The position numbers and the translations under genes were made by a program. Under the pieces are notes generated by a model. That model searched no databases and had not been told where the DNA came from. It saw only the letters and a list, made by a program, of their open reading frames with translations. Shown piece after piece: positions 42,987 to 50,333 of a stretch of 64,000 nt of DNA (positions are counted from its first letter, which is position 1; each line of letters starts with the position of its first letter). Location of the stretch: the NCBI GenBank assembly GCA_958352885.1, contig CATWQI010000006.1, positions 218,431 through 282,430 of the forward strand. Direction: 5' to 3'. The stretch comes from an uncultured Duncaniella sp. Its GTDB lineage: Bacteria > Bacteroidota > Bacteroidia > Bacteroidales > Muribaculaceae.

Positions 42987-44192
42987 ATGTCAGAGACATT
43001 GGAAATCTCAGAAGTGTACCGCGCAGCCCAGGTGCTCCGCGATGTGGCTCGTCACCCGCGCCTTATCGGAGTGACAAAAATCAATCCGAACTCACAAGTT
43101 TACCTCAAGCCTGAGAATCTGCAACATACAGGTGCCTTCAAGCTTCGAGGCGCATATTACAAAATCTCCCAGCTGACACCTGAGGAGAAGGAGCGTGGTG
43201 TGATAGCCTGTTCTGCCGGAAATCATGCCCAGGGTGTCGCTCTCGCTGCTACTCACAACGGCATCAAGTCGCTCATCTGTCTCCCGGCAGGAGCTCCTAT
43301 CTCTAAAATAGAGGCGACCAAGCGTCTTGGAGCGGAGGTGTGTCTGGTCCCCGGAGTTTATGATGATGCTTACCAGAAAGCGTTGGAGCTTCAGAAGGAA
43401 CACAATTATACTTTCATCCATCCTTTCGATGACCCCAAGGTTATAGCGGGGCAGGGCACAATAGCGCTTGAGATTCTGGAGGAGATGCCTGATGTGGAAG
43501 CGGTGATAGTGCCGATAGGCGGTGGCGGTCTGATAGCCGGAATAGCCTTCACTCTCAAACAGCTTAAGCCGGATGTGAAGGTGTACGGTGTGCAGGCTGA
43601 AGGCGCGCCGTCGATGTTCAAGTCAGTAAAGGAAGGCAAACGCGAGCATCTCAACCAGGTGTCAACAATAGCCGACGGCATTGCCGTTAAGGAGCCCGGT
43701 GTCAACACTTTTGAGTTCTGCCGTAAATATGTGGACGAAATAGTCACTGTGAGCGAGGATGAGATTGCAGCGGCGATACTTGCCTTGATTGAGCAGCAGA
43801 AGCTCGTGGCTGAAGGCGCCGGCGCTGTTTCCGTGGCGGCTGCCATGTTTGACAAGGTGCCCATAAGCGGTAAAAAGACTGTATGTGTGGTGTCGGGCGG
43901 CAATATAGACGTAACGATACTCAACCGTGTCATCACCAGGGGACTGGTCAAGAGCGGCAGAAACTGCACGCTCGCCCTTGACCTCAGTGACAAACCTGGG
44001 CAGCTGTCGGATGTGTGCGGTATACTTGGCGAGAACGGAGCCAATATAATCTCCGTTACACATGAGCGTAACACAAACATCACGCCTATAAACGGCTGTC
44101 TGCTCCGAATCGAGATAGAGACACGCAACAATGAGCATATAGCACAGGTGAAAAAGGCTCTGAAGGAGGCCGGTCACCATGTGGTGGGATAA
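42987..44192 (+). CDS. ilvA: threonine ammonia-lyase (threonine dehydratase) with ACT domain
   Basis: The 401-aa PLP enzyme has the cofactor lysine Lys52 (TGAFKLRGA), the Asn loop SAGNHAQGVA, the phosphate-binding IGGGGLIAGI and a C-terminal ACT-like domain from about residue 325. It deaminates threonine to 2-oxobutanoate, feeding isoleucine or propionate formation. The single short ACT domain and the length fit the TdcB/short IlvA type. It is followed 9 bp later by the SPOR lipoprotein gene. Confidence 0.94.
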   Translation: MSETLEISEVYRAAQVLRDVARHPRLIGVTKINPNSQVYLKPENLQHTGAFKLRGAYYKISQLTPEEKERGVIACSAGNHAQGVALAATHNGIKSLICLPAGAPISKIEATKRLGAEVCLVPGVYDDAYQKALELQKEHNYTFIHPFDDPKVIAGQGTIALEILEEMPDVEAVIVPIGGGGLIAGIAFTLKQLKPDVKVYGVQAEGAPSMFKSVKEGKREHLNQVSTIADGIAVKEPGVNTFEFCRKYVDEIVTVSEDEIAAAILALIEQQKLVAEGAGAVSVAAAMFDKVPISGKKTVCVVSGGNIDVTILNRVITRGLVKSGRNCTLALDLSDKPGQLSDVCGILGENGANIISVTHERNTNITPINGCLLRIEIETRNNEHIAQVKKALKEAGHHVVG

Positions 44193-44201
44193 GGAGGCCT
44201 G

Positions 44202-44714
44202 ATGAGAAGACTGATATACATATTGGTGTTGACCGGCGCGATCCTTACAGGTTGCAAGACTAACGAGAACAATTACCGTCAGGCATACGAGGCGGCGGTG
44301 GCGCAACGCGATGAGGCAGCGGGTGGCGATTCTACTATCTATGCCCGAATCCGGAATAGTGCCAAGGTGTCGGACCTCGTGGCTGGAACCGATACGATGC
44401 CTATGCGTGCGGAGTACATAGGATATACTGATAACGGAGGAGCATCGCGCCAAACCGTGAAGAGGTATAATGTGGTGGTTGGACAGTTCAAGCAGCTGTT
44501 CAATGCCAGGGCTATGCGCCAGCGTATGATTGACAACGGCTACACTGAAACCTTTATCATACATACGCGCGAACCGCTCTACTATGTGGTCTCAGCCACA
44601 GCGTCGACACCGGAAGAGATACTTGTAGAGTACAGAAAGGTGCAGAATGACAAAGGTTTGACTCTGCGTCCGCCTGTGCCATTCATCCTCCGTCCTGCCC
44701 ACTTCGGACGATAA
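44202..44714 (+). CDS. SPOR-like lipoprotein
   Basis: The 170-aa protein has a signal peptide with lipobox AILTGC. Its C-terminal domain (YNVVVGQFKQLFNARAMRQR, IIHTREPLYYVVSATAS) has the SPOR 'y.VvvGsF....na....' pattern that binds denuded peptidoglycan glycans. It probably sits at the outer membrane near septal peptidoglycan or acts as a general cell-wall anchor. It starts 9 bp after ilvA. Confidence 0.75.
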   Translation: MRRLIYILVLTGAILTGCKTNENNYRQAYEAAVAQRDEAAGGDSTIYARIRNSAKVSDLVAGTDTMPMRAEYIGYTDNGGASRQTVKRYNVVVGQFKQLFNARAMRQRMIDNGYTETFIIHTREPLYYVVSATASTPEEILVEYRKVQNDKGLTLRPPVPFILRPAHFGR

Positions 44715-44726
44715 AACAGTGATAGA

Positions 44727-44758
44727 TTTGCTGAAATTGCGGAAAATCACTACCTTTG
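44727..44758 (+). promoter_or_regulatory. consensus promoter of the rseC-rnfB-rnfC operon
   Basis: TTTG (44727-44730), an exact 20-bp spacer and TACCTTTG (44751-44758), 14 bp before the rseC ATG. Confidence 0.8.
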
Positions 44759-44772
44759 CCCAAGCAATAGCC

Positions 44773-45195
44773 ATGAAGAAAGAAGATGTAACACACCGAG
44801 GCGTGGTAGAACGCACCGGTGACAATACTTTGACCATTAGGACCGGGGATGACTGCCGGTGTGACGGATGCGCCGTCACCGCATTATGCAACGGAAAGGA
44901 TAAGAATGGGGAATTGATAACCATCAATGTCCCCGATTCATCACGTTATTCCGTGGGCGACCGTGTCGAGATTACCGCTACTTCGACTTCCACACTGTTG
45001 GCGACATGGTGGTCTCTTATACTGCCCACCCTGGTGCTTGTCAGCGTTATACTGATATGTCGATTCCAATTCCCTGAACTTGGCGGATGGTCCGTTGCGA
45101 TAGGTCTCGGTGCGCTTGTGTTGTATGACCTCTTTCTTTATCTGCAGCGTCACAGACTGGCGCAAAAGATAATCTGGACTGTTAATAAGTTGTAG
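44773..45195 (+). CDS. rseC: RseC/SoxR-reducing-system family membrane protein
   Basis: The 140-aa protein has an N-terminal Cys cluster (CRCDGCAVTALC) before a SIG-like domain and two transmembrane helices (about 77-97 and 105-122). This family is linked to the Rnf/Rsx complex, where it helps reduce SoxR or couples electron flow. I use the ATG at 44773; an in-frame ATG at 44719 would precede the promoter. It is the first gene of the rseC-rnfB-rnfC set. Confidence 0.88.
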   Translation: MKKEDVTHRGVVERTGDNTLTIRTGDDCRCDGCAVTALCNGKDKNGELITINVPDSSRYSVGDRVEITATSTSTLLATWWSLILPTLVLVSVILICRFQFPELGGWSVAIGLGALVLYDLFLYLQRHRLAQKIIWTVNKL

Positions 45196-45235
45196 GATAG
45201 CAAAAAAAGATAGATTTGAGAATAAATTTTTTACC

Positions 45236-46111
45236 ATGAGCATTATAGTAACATCAATCATTGTCCTCGGGGCAATCGGAATTCTGGGTGCGGCTGTGCT
45301 TTTCATTGTGGCTCGTCGCTTCCATGTGCAGGAAGACCCCCGTATCGACCAAGTTGAGGCTCTCCTGCCGGGTGCCAATTGTGGCGGTTGCGGACGCAGC
45401 GGTTGCCGTGACTTCGCTAATGCGTGTGTTAACGCCAGCTCGCTCGACGCTCTCTCATGCCCTGCTTCAGGAAGCGAAGTGATGAAGAAAATCGGCGAAA
45501 TTGTCGGGCTTGCCGCCGCCGAGAGCAAACCGAAGATAGCTGTTGTGAAATGTAACGGTAGCTGTGACGTGCGCCCGCAGGTGGCACGTTACGAGGGCGC
45601 TCCGACATGTTCGATACTTGCCACTCTCGGAGCCGGTCAGACCGGATGCCCCAACGGATGTCTCGGTTGTGGCGACTGTGTGGCTGTATGCCCCTACGAT
45701 GCCATTCACATGAACAGTTCCACCGGTCTTCCTGAAGTCGATGAAGACAAGTGTGTGGGCTGTGGCGCATGCGCCAAGGCTTGTCCCCGCTCTATTATAG
45801 AGCTTCGGTTCAAGGGGCCTCGCGGGATGAGAGTCTACGTGGCTTGCTCCAATAAGGAAAAGGGAGCAGTGGCTATGAAGGAGTGCAAGGTGGCATGTAT
45901 AGGCTGTACCAAGTGTGCCAAGGAGTGTACACACGAAGCCATTACCATTGCCAACAATCTTTCCTATATTGACTTCGAGAAGTGCAAGCTTTGCCGCAAG
46001 TGTGTGGATGTGTGCCCGACCCATGCCATCCATGCTGTGAATTTCCCTGTGAAAAAAGCAGCTCCCGCTCCGGCTCAGCCACAAAAACAAACTGAAGTTT
46101 CACCCGCCTAA
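45236..46111 (+). CDS. rnfB: RnfB, electron-transport complex iron-sulfur subunit
   Basis: The 291-aa protein has an N-terminal membrane helix, then the RnfB signature LLPGANCGGCGRSGC, and several [4Fe-4S] ferredoxin motifs (CLGCGDCVAVCP, CVGCGACAKACP, CIGCTKCAKEC, CKLCRKCVDVCP). RnfB takes electrons from ferredoxin and passes them into the Rnf complex. The Ala/Pro-rich end is typical. It is 15 bp before rnfC. Confidence 0.96.
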   Translation: MSIIVTSIIVLGAIGILGAAVLFIVARRFHVQEDPRIDQVEALLPGANCGGCGRSGCRDFANACVNASSLDALSCPASGSEVMKKIGEIVGLAAAESKPKIAVVKCNGSCDVRPQVARYEGAPTCSILATLGAGQTGCPNGCLGCGDCVAVCPYDAIHMNSSTGLPEVDEDKCVGCGACAKACPRSIIELRFKGPRGMRVYVACSNKEKGAVAMKECKVACIGCTKCAKECTHEAITIANNLSYIDFEKCKLCRKCVDVCPTHAIHAVNFPVKKAAPAPAQPQKQTEVSPA

Positions 46112-46126
46112 AGCTTCCGAAAAAAC

Positions 46127-47467
46127 ATGAAATTACATACATTTAAAATCGGTGGCGTGCATCCCGCCGAAAATAAGATAGCAGCCGGTCAGCCTATTGT
46201 CAATATGCCCCTTCCCGCCGAAGTGGTGCTTCCGGTGGCACAGCATATCGGCGCCCCTGCCAAGCCTATTGTCGCTAAGGGTGACAAGGTGAAGCGAGGC
46301 GACTGTGTGGCTGAGGCGGGCGGATTTGTGTCTGCTCCGGTACATACCCCGATTTCGGGAACAGTGACCAAGATAGATGTCTGCCGCAATCCCCAGGGAC
46401 TCCCCGTGCAGGCTATATACATAAAAAGCGATGATGCCGAGCGTGAAGCTGACCGTGAGGCACGTGAAAATGCCAAACCCGTGCGCAGCGATGCTGAGGT
46501 TGTCGCTCTTGACGGCAAGACTATTATCAACATCATAAAGGATGCCGGTATAGTCGGTCTCGGCGGAGCCACATTCCCCGCTCATGTAAAGCTTTCGCCC
46601 CCTCCCGGTTCGAAGGCTGAGCTGGTTATCATCAATGCTGTGGAATGCGAGCCTTGCCTCTCATGCGATGATATGCTCATGCGTGAGCAGCCCAGTGAGA
46701 TAGTCAAGGGTGTCGAACTCCTTATGCGTGCGGCTGGTGTGACACGTGGCGTGATCGCTATAGAAAACAATAAACCCGAGGCTATCAAGGCTATGACTGA
46801 AGCAGCTGCATCAGTTCCCGGACTGGAGGTGATGCCGATGAAGGTGAAATATCCGCAGGGTGGTGAGAAGCAGCTCATCCAGGCGGTTACCGGCAAGGAG
46901 GTTCCCTCTGGAGCTCTTCCTATCGCAACCGGAGCGATAGTTCAGAATGTGGCTACAGCTTATGCGGTATATCGTGCGGTTGTCTACGGAGAACCTCTGA
47001 TGGAAAGAGTGCTGACACTCCATGACGGTGAAACCGGCAAAAATCTGCGTGTTCCCCTCGGCACTATACTTGCCACACTCGTCGAAGGTGATGATTACGA
47101 GAAGATAATACTTGGCGGACCCATGATGGGTCGTACCGCATCCACTCTTCAGACTCCGATGATAAAGGGCAATTCCGGCATTCTGCTTGACAAACGCTAT
47201 GCCCACCGCCGCACTCCCGAGCCTTGTATCCGTTGCGGTGCTTGTGTCCAGGCTTGTCCTATGGGGCTTGAGCCGTTCCTTCTAAGCACCCTTTCACGCC
47301 TGAAAGAGTGGGATGAGGCTGAGGCGCAGAAAATAGCCAACTGTATCGAGTGCGGTTCATGCAGCTATGCTTGTCCCTCCTCACGTCCGGTGGTCGACTA
47401 TATCCGTCTTGGCAAGTCGACAGTCATGGGGCTTATCCGCGCCCGTGCCGCCGCCGAGAAGAAATAA
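46127..47467 (+). CDS. rnfC: RnfC, NADH-binding electron-transport subunit
   Basis: The 446-aa protein has an N-terminal barrel-like region, a nucleotide-binding fold similar to Nqo1 (GLGGATFPAHVKL, NAVECEPCLSCDD) and two [4Fe-4S] motifs, CIRCGACVQACP and CIECGSCSYACP. It exchanges electrons with NAD(H). Normally rnfD, G, E and A follow in Bacteroidales; here a terminator and an unrelated aminotransferase follow instead, so the complex as encoded in this window lacks its membrane subunits. Confidence 0.95.
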   Translation: MKLHTFKIGGVHPAENKIAAGQPIVNMPLPAEVVLPVAQHIGAPAKPIVAKGDKVKRGDCVAEAGGFVSAPVHTPISGTVTKIDVCRNPQGLPVQAIYIKSDDAEREADREARENAKPVRSDAEVVALDGKTIINIIKDAGIVGLGGATFPAHVKLSPPPGSKAELVIINAVECEPCLSCDDMLMREQPSEIVKGVELLMRAAGVTRGVIAIENNKPEAIKAMTEAAASVPGLEVMPMKVKYPQGGEKQLIQAVTGKEVPSGALPIATGAIVQNVATAYAVYRAVVYGEPLMERVLTLHDGETGKNLRVPLGTILATLVEGDDYEKIILGGPMMGRTASTLQTPMIKGNSGILLDKRYAHRRTPEPCIRCGACVQACPMGLEPFLLSTLSRLKEWDEAEAQKIANCIECGSCSYACPSSRPVVDYIRLGKSTVMGLIRARAAAEKK

Positions 47468-47510
47468 GAGATTGCGACCCTCCGGATGACATCCGGCAGT
47501 CATGACAATA

Positions 47511-47550
47511 CAATTCAGCGCCCATCTTGCAAAAGTTGGGCGCTGAATTG
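47511..47550 (+). terminator. terminator after rnfC
   Basis: A 14-bp perfect stem, CAATTCAGCGCCCA with its complement (511-524 and 537-550), has a 12-nt loop. The tail CATAACTATTT is moderately T-rich. It closes the rseC-rnfB-rnfC operon. Confidence 0.8.
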
Positions 47551-47558
47551 CATAACTA

Positions 47559-47590
47559 TTTGAAATATTAGCCGAAAAATTGTAACTTTG
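47559..47590 (+). promoter_or_regulatory. consensus promoter of the aminotransferase gene
   Basis: TTTG (47559-47562), an exact 20-bp spacer and TAACTTTG (47583-47590). The leader to the ATG at 47659 is about 60 nt. Confidence 0.8.
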
Positions 47591-47658
47591 TACGCAATAA
47601 TATTCGCATTCACCTGAATAAAGATAAACAAATAATTATAAATTAACATTAGGGATTT

Positions 47659-48858
47659 ATGATGACCCATATTTCTGACAGAGTGCAGGCTCTCGCGCCA
47701 TCAGCCACACTGGCAATGTCGCAGAAGAGCAATGAGCTTAAGGCTCAGGGTGTAGACGTGATAAACCTTTCGGTAGGCGAGCCCGATTTCGAGACTCCCG
47801 CCCATATCAAGGACGCTGCCAAACGCGCTATCGATGAGAATTATACCTTCTATACTCCGGTGCCCGGTTATATGACGCTGCGCAAGGCTGTGTCCGAGAA
47901 GCTCAGCCGTGAGAACGGTGTGGAATATGCGCCGGAGCAGATTGTGGTGTCCAACGGTGCCAAGCAGGCTCTGTGCAATGTAATCCTCGCCACTATTAAT
48001 CCGGGCGACGAGGTGATAATCCCTATGCCGGCATGGGTGAGCTATGTGGAGATGGTTAAGCTTGCAGGCGGTACCACCGTGGAAGTGCTTGCCGACATCA
48101 GCCAGGATTTTAAAATCACCCCCTCGCAGCTCGAGGCGGCTATAACTCCGGCAACACGTATGATACTTCTATGCTCGCCATCCAACCCAACCGGAAGCAT
48201 TTACAGCAAAGATGAACTTCAAGGTCTGGTCAATGTGCTTGCAAAGCATCCCGACATAATGGTACTTGCCGACGAGATTTATGAGCATATCAATTTCACC
48301 GGCTCGTTCACATCGCTGGCTTCATTCCCCGAGATAGCGGACCGCACCATTATCATCAACGGTGTGTCAAAAGCGTATGCCATGACAGGCTGGCGTATCG
48401 GTTACTGTGCGGCTCCCCAGTGGCTCGCCAAGGCGGTAACCAAGCTCCAGGGCCAGTACACATCCAATGCGTCATCAATAGCGCAGAAAGCGGCGGAAGC
48501 TGCCTATACCGGTCCCCAGGATTGCATAGCCGAGATGAACAAGGCGTTTGAACGCCGCCGCGACCTCGTGGTGGAACTTGCCGGACAGATACCCGGTCTC
48601 AAAGTCAACCGCCCGCAGGGAGCATTCTATCTTTTCCCTGAGGTGAGCGCCTATATCGGCAAGACAACTCCCGAAGGCAAAAAAATCGAATCGTCAGCTG
48701 ACCTTGCCATGTATCTTCTTGAGACAGGACATGTGGCTACCGTGGATGGCGGCGCATTCGGAATGGAAGGATATATCCGCCTGAGCTATGCTACTTCGGA
48801 CGATAATCTCCGTGAGGCACTCCGCCGTATGCGTGAGGCGCTTCTGAACCTGAAATAA
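47659..48858 (+). CDS. class I pyridoxal-phosphate aminotransferase (aspartate aminotransferase type)
   Basis: The 399-aa fold-type I enzyme has the cofactor lysine Lys238 (NGVSKAYAMTGWRIGY), the ligand pattern SPSNPTGSIY and LADEIYEHI. It belongs to the Igamma-like group that transfers amino groups between aspartate and 2-oxoglutarate, sometimes also prephenate. An ATG immediately after the first is also possible. It is followed by a GC-rich hairpin and tyrS. Confidence 0.92.
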   Translation: MMTHISDRVQALAPSATLAMSQKSNELKAQGVDVINLSVGEPDFETPAHIKDAAKRAIDENYTFYTPVPGYMTLRKAVSEKLSRENGVEYAPEQIVVSNGAKQALCNVILATINPGDEVIIPMPAWVSYVEMVKLAGGTTVEVLADISQDFKITPSQLEAAITPATRMILLCSPSNPTGSIYSKDELQGLVNVLAKHPDIMVLADEIYEHINFTGSFTSLASFPEIADRTIIINGVSKAYAMTGWRIGYCAAPQWLAKAVTKLQGQYTSNASSIAQKAAEAAYTGPQDCIAEMNKAFERRRDLVVELAGQIPGLKVNRPQGAFYLFPEVSAYIGKTTPEGKKIESSADLAMYLLETGHVATVDGGAFGMEGYIRLSYATSDDNLREALRRMREALLNLK

Positions 48859-48877
48859 CAACCATATCATAAACACT

Positions 48878-48901
48878 CCGTGGCGGCTCCCTCCGCCACG
48901 G
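48878..48901 (+). terminator. hairpin between the aminotransferase and tyrS
   Basis: CCGTGGCGG pairs with CCGCCACGG over a 6-nt loop. There is no T-run after it, so it may be an attenuator or mRNA-stability element instead of a terminator. Confidence 0.5.
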
Positions 48902-48922
48902 ATAACAAATATCATTCATTAA

Positions 48923-50215
48923 ATGGATTTTATTGAAGAACTGACCTGGCGCGGCATGATTCACCAGATGATGCCGGGTACAGACGAACAACTTAAGAAA
49001 GAAATGACTACGGCATATCTCGGAATTGACCCGACTGCCGATTCGCTACATATCGGTCACCTCGTAGGGGTGATGATGCTTAAGCACTTCCAGCGTGCCG
49101 GACACAAGCCTATCGCGCTTGTGGGCGGTGCGACCGGCATGATTGGCGACCCCTCCATGAAGAGCCAGGAACGCAAGCTGCTCGACGAGGAGACTTTACG
49201 CCACAATCAGGAAGCAATAAAGGCGCAGCTCGCCAAATTCCTTGACTTTGACTCCGATGCTCCAAACGCAGCCGAGATGGTGAACAACTATGACTGGATG
49301 AAGAATTTCTCATTCCTCGATTTTATCCGTGACGTAGGCAAGCATATCACCGTGAACTATATGATGGCGAAGGACTCTGTAAAGAAACGTCTGAGCGGTG
49401 AGTCGCAGCAGGGCATGTCGTTCACAGAGTTCTCTTACCAGCTTTGCCAGGGTTATGACTTCCTGCATCTTTACAAGGACAAGAACTGTCGGCTGCAGCT
49501 CGGCGGTTCGGACCAATGGGGAAATATCACTACCGGTACTGAGCTGATACGCCGTACGGTAGGTGGTGAGGCTTATGCCCTTACATGTCCTCTGATTACC
49601 AAGGCTGACGGTGGAAAGTTCGGAAAAACCGAGAGTGGCAACGTGTGGCTCGACCCTCGTTACACTTCCCCTTACAAGTTCTATCAGTTCTGGCTCAATG
49701 TTTCCGATGCGGACGCAGAGAAGTACATCAAGATTTTCACCGAACTTACACGCGAGGAAGTGGCAGCTCTCGTCGAGGAGCAGGCAAAGGATCCCGGTCT
49801 GCGCCCCTTGCAGAAACGTCTTGCGAAGGAAATCACCACAATGGTGCATTCGGCAGAGGATTATGAGATGGCTGTGGAAGCCTCACAGATTCTCTTCAGC
49901 AACAAGGCAGGCGAGACCCTGCGAAAGATTGACGAGCAGACTCTGCTTGCCGTGATGGAAGGTGTGCCTCAGTTTGAAGTGCCCCGTTCGGCAATAGAGG
50001 AGGGCATGAAGCTTGCTGACCTTCTGACTGATGCTGCGGCAGTATTCCCCTCTAAGGGCGAGATGCGTAAGATGGTGCAAGGTGGCGGTGTGTCAGTCAA
50101 TAAGGAGAAAATTACTGATGCTTACGCTCCTGCGACAACTGACATGCTCCTTAATGACAAGTATATCCTTGTGCAGCGTGGCAAGAAGAACTATTTCCTT
50201 ATAAAGGTAGTATAA
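48923..50215 (+). CDS. tyrS: tyrosyl-tRNA synthetase
   Basis: The 430-aa class I synthetase has HIGH at 43-46 (DSLHIGHLVG), the tyrosine-binding GGSDQWGN, the KMSKS-equivalent KFGKT and a C-terminal S4 domain (GGVSVNKEKI). It charges tRNA-Tyr. No T-box-like leader is seen. Confidence 0.97.
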   Translation: MDFIEELTWRGMIHQMMPGTDEQLKKEMTTAYLGIDPTADSLHIGHLVGVMMLKHFQRAGHKPIALVGGATGMIGDPSMKSQERKLLDEETLRHNQEAIKAQLAKFLDFDSDAPNAAEMVNNYDWMKNFSFLDFIRDVGKHITVNYMMAKDSVKKRLSGESQQGMSFTEFSYQLCQGYDFLHLYKDKNCRLQLGGSDQWGNITTGTELIRRTVGGEAYALTCPLITKADGGKFGKTESGNVWLDPRYTSPYKFYQFWLNVSDADAEKYIKIFTELTREEVAALVEEQAKDPGLRPLQKRLAKEITTMVHSAEDYEMAVEASQILFSNKAGETLRKIDEQTLLAVMEGVPQFEVPRSAIEEGMKLADLLTDAAAVFPSKGEMRKMVQGGGVSVNKEKITDAYAPATTDMLLNDKYILVQRGKKNYFLIKVV

Positions 50216-50247
50216 TCCCGGGATTTCGAGCGGGATACAGATAATTC

Positions 50248-50287
50248 ACATGGTCCGTCCCGTATATGCGGGAGGGACCATGTCTCT
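50248..50287 (+). terminator. intrinsic terminator after tyrS
   Basis: An imperfect 15-bp stem (50248-50262 with 50269-50283, one mismatch) is followed by CTTTT. Confidence 0.85.
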
Positions 50288-50333
50288 TTTCAGGAGGAAT
50301 TTGTGCTAATATCTAATATCATTTTAATACATT

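Noticed and set aside
48859..48922. T-box riboswitch upstream of tyrS
   Set aside because: The 64-bp gap is too short and holds only a simple GC hairpin; no T-box sequence is seen.
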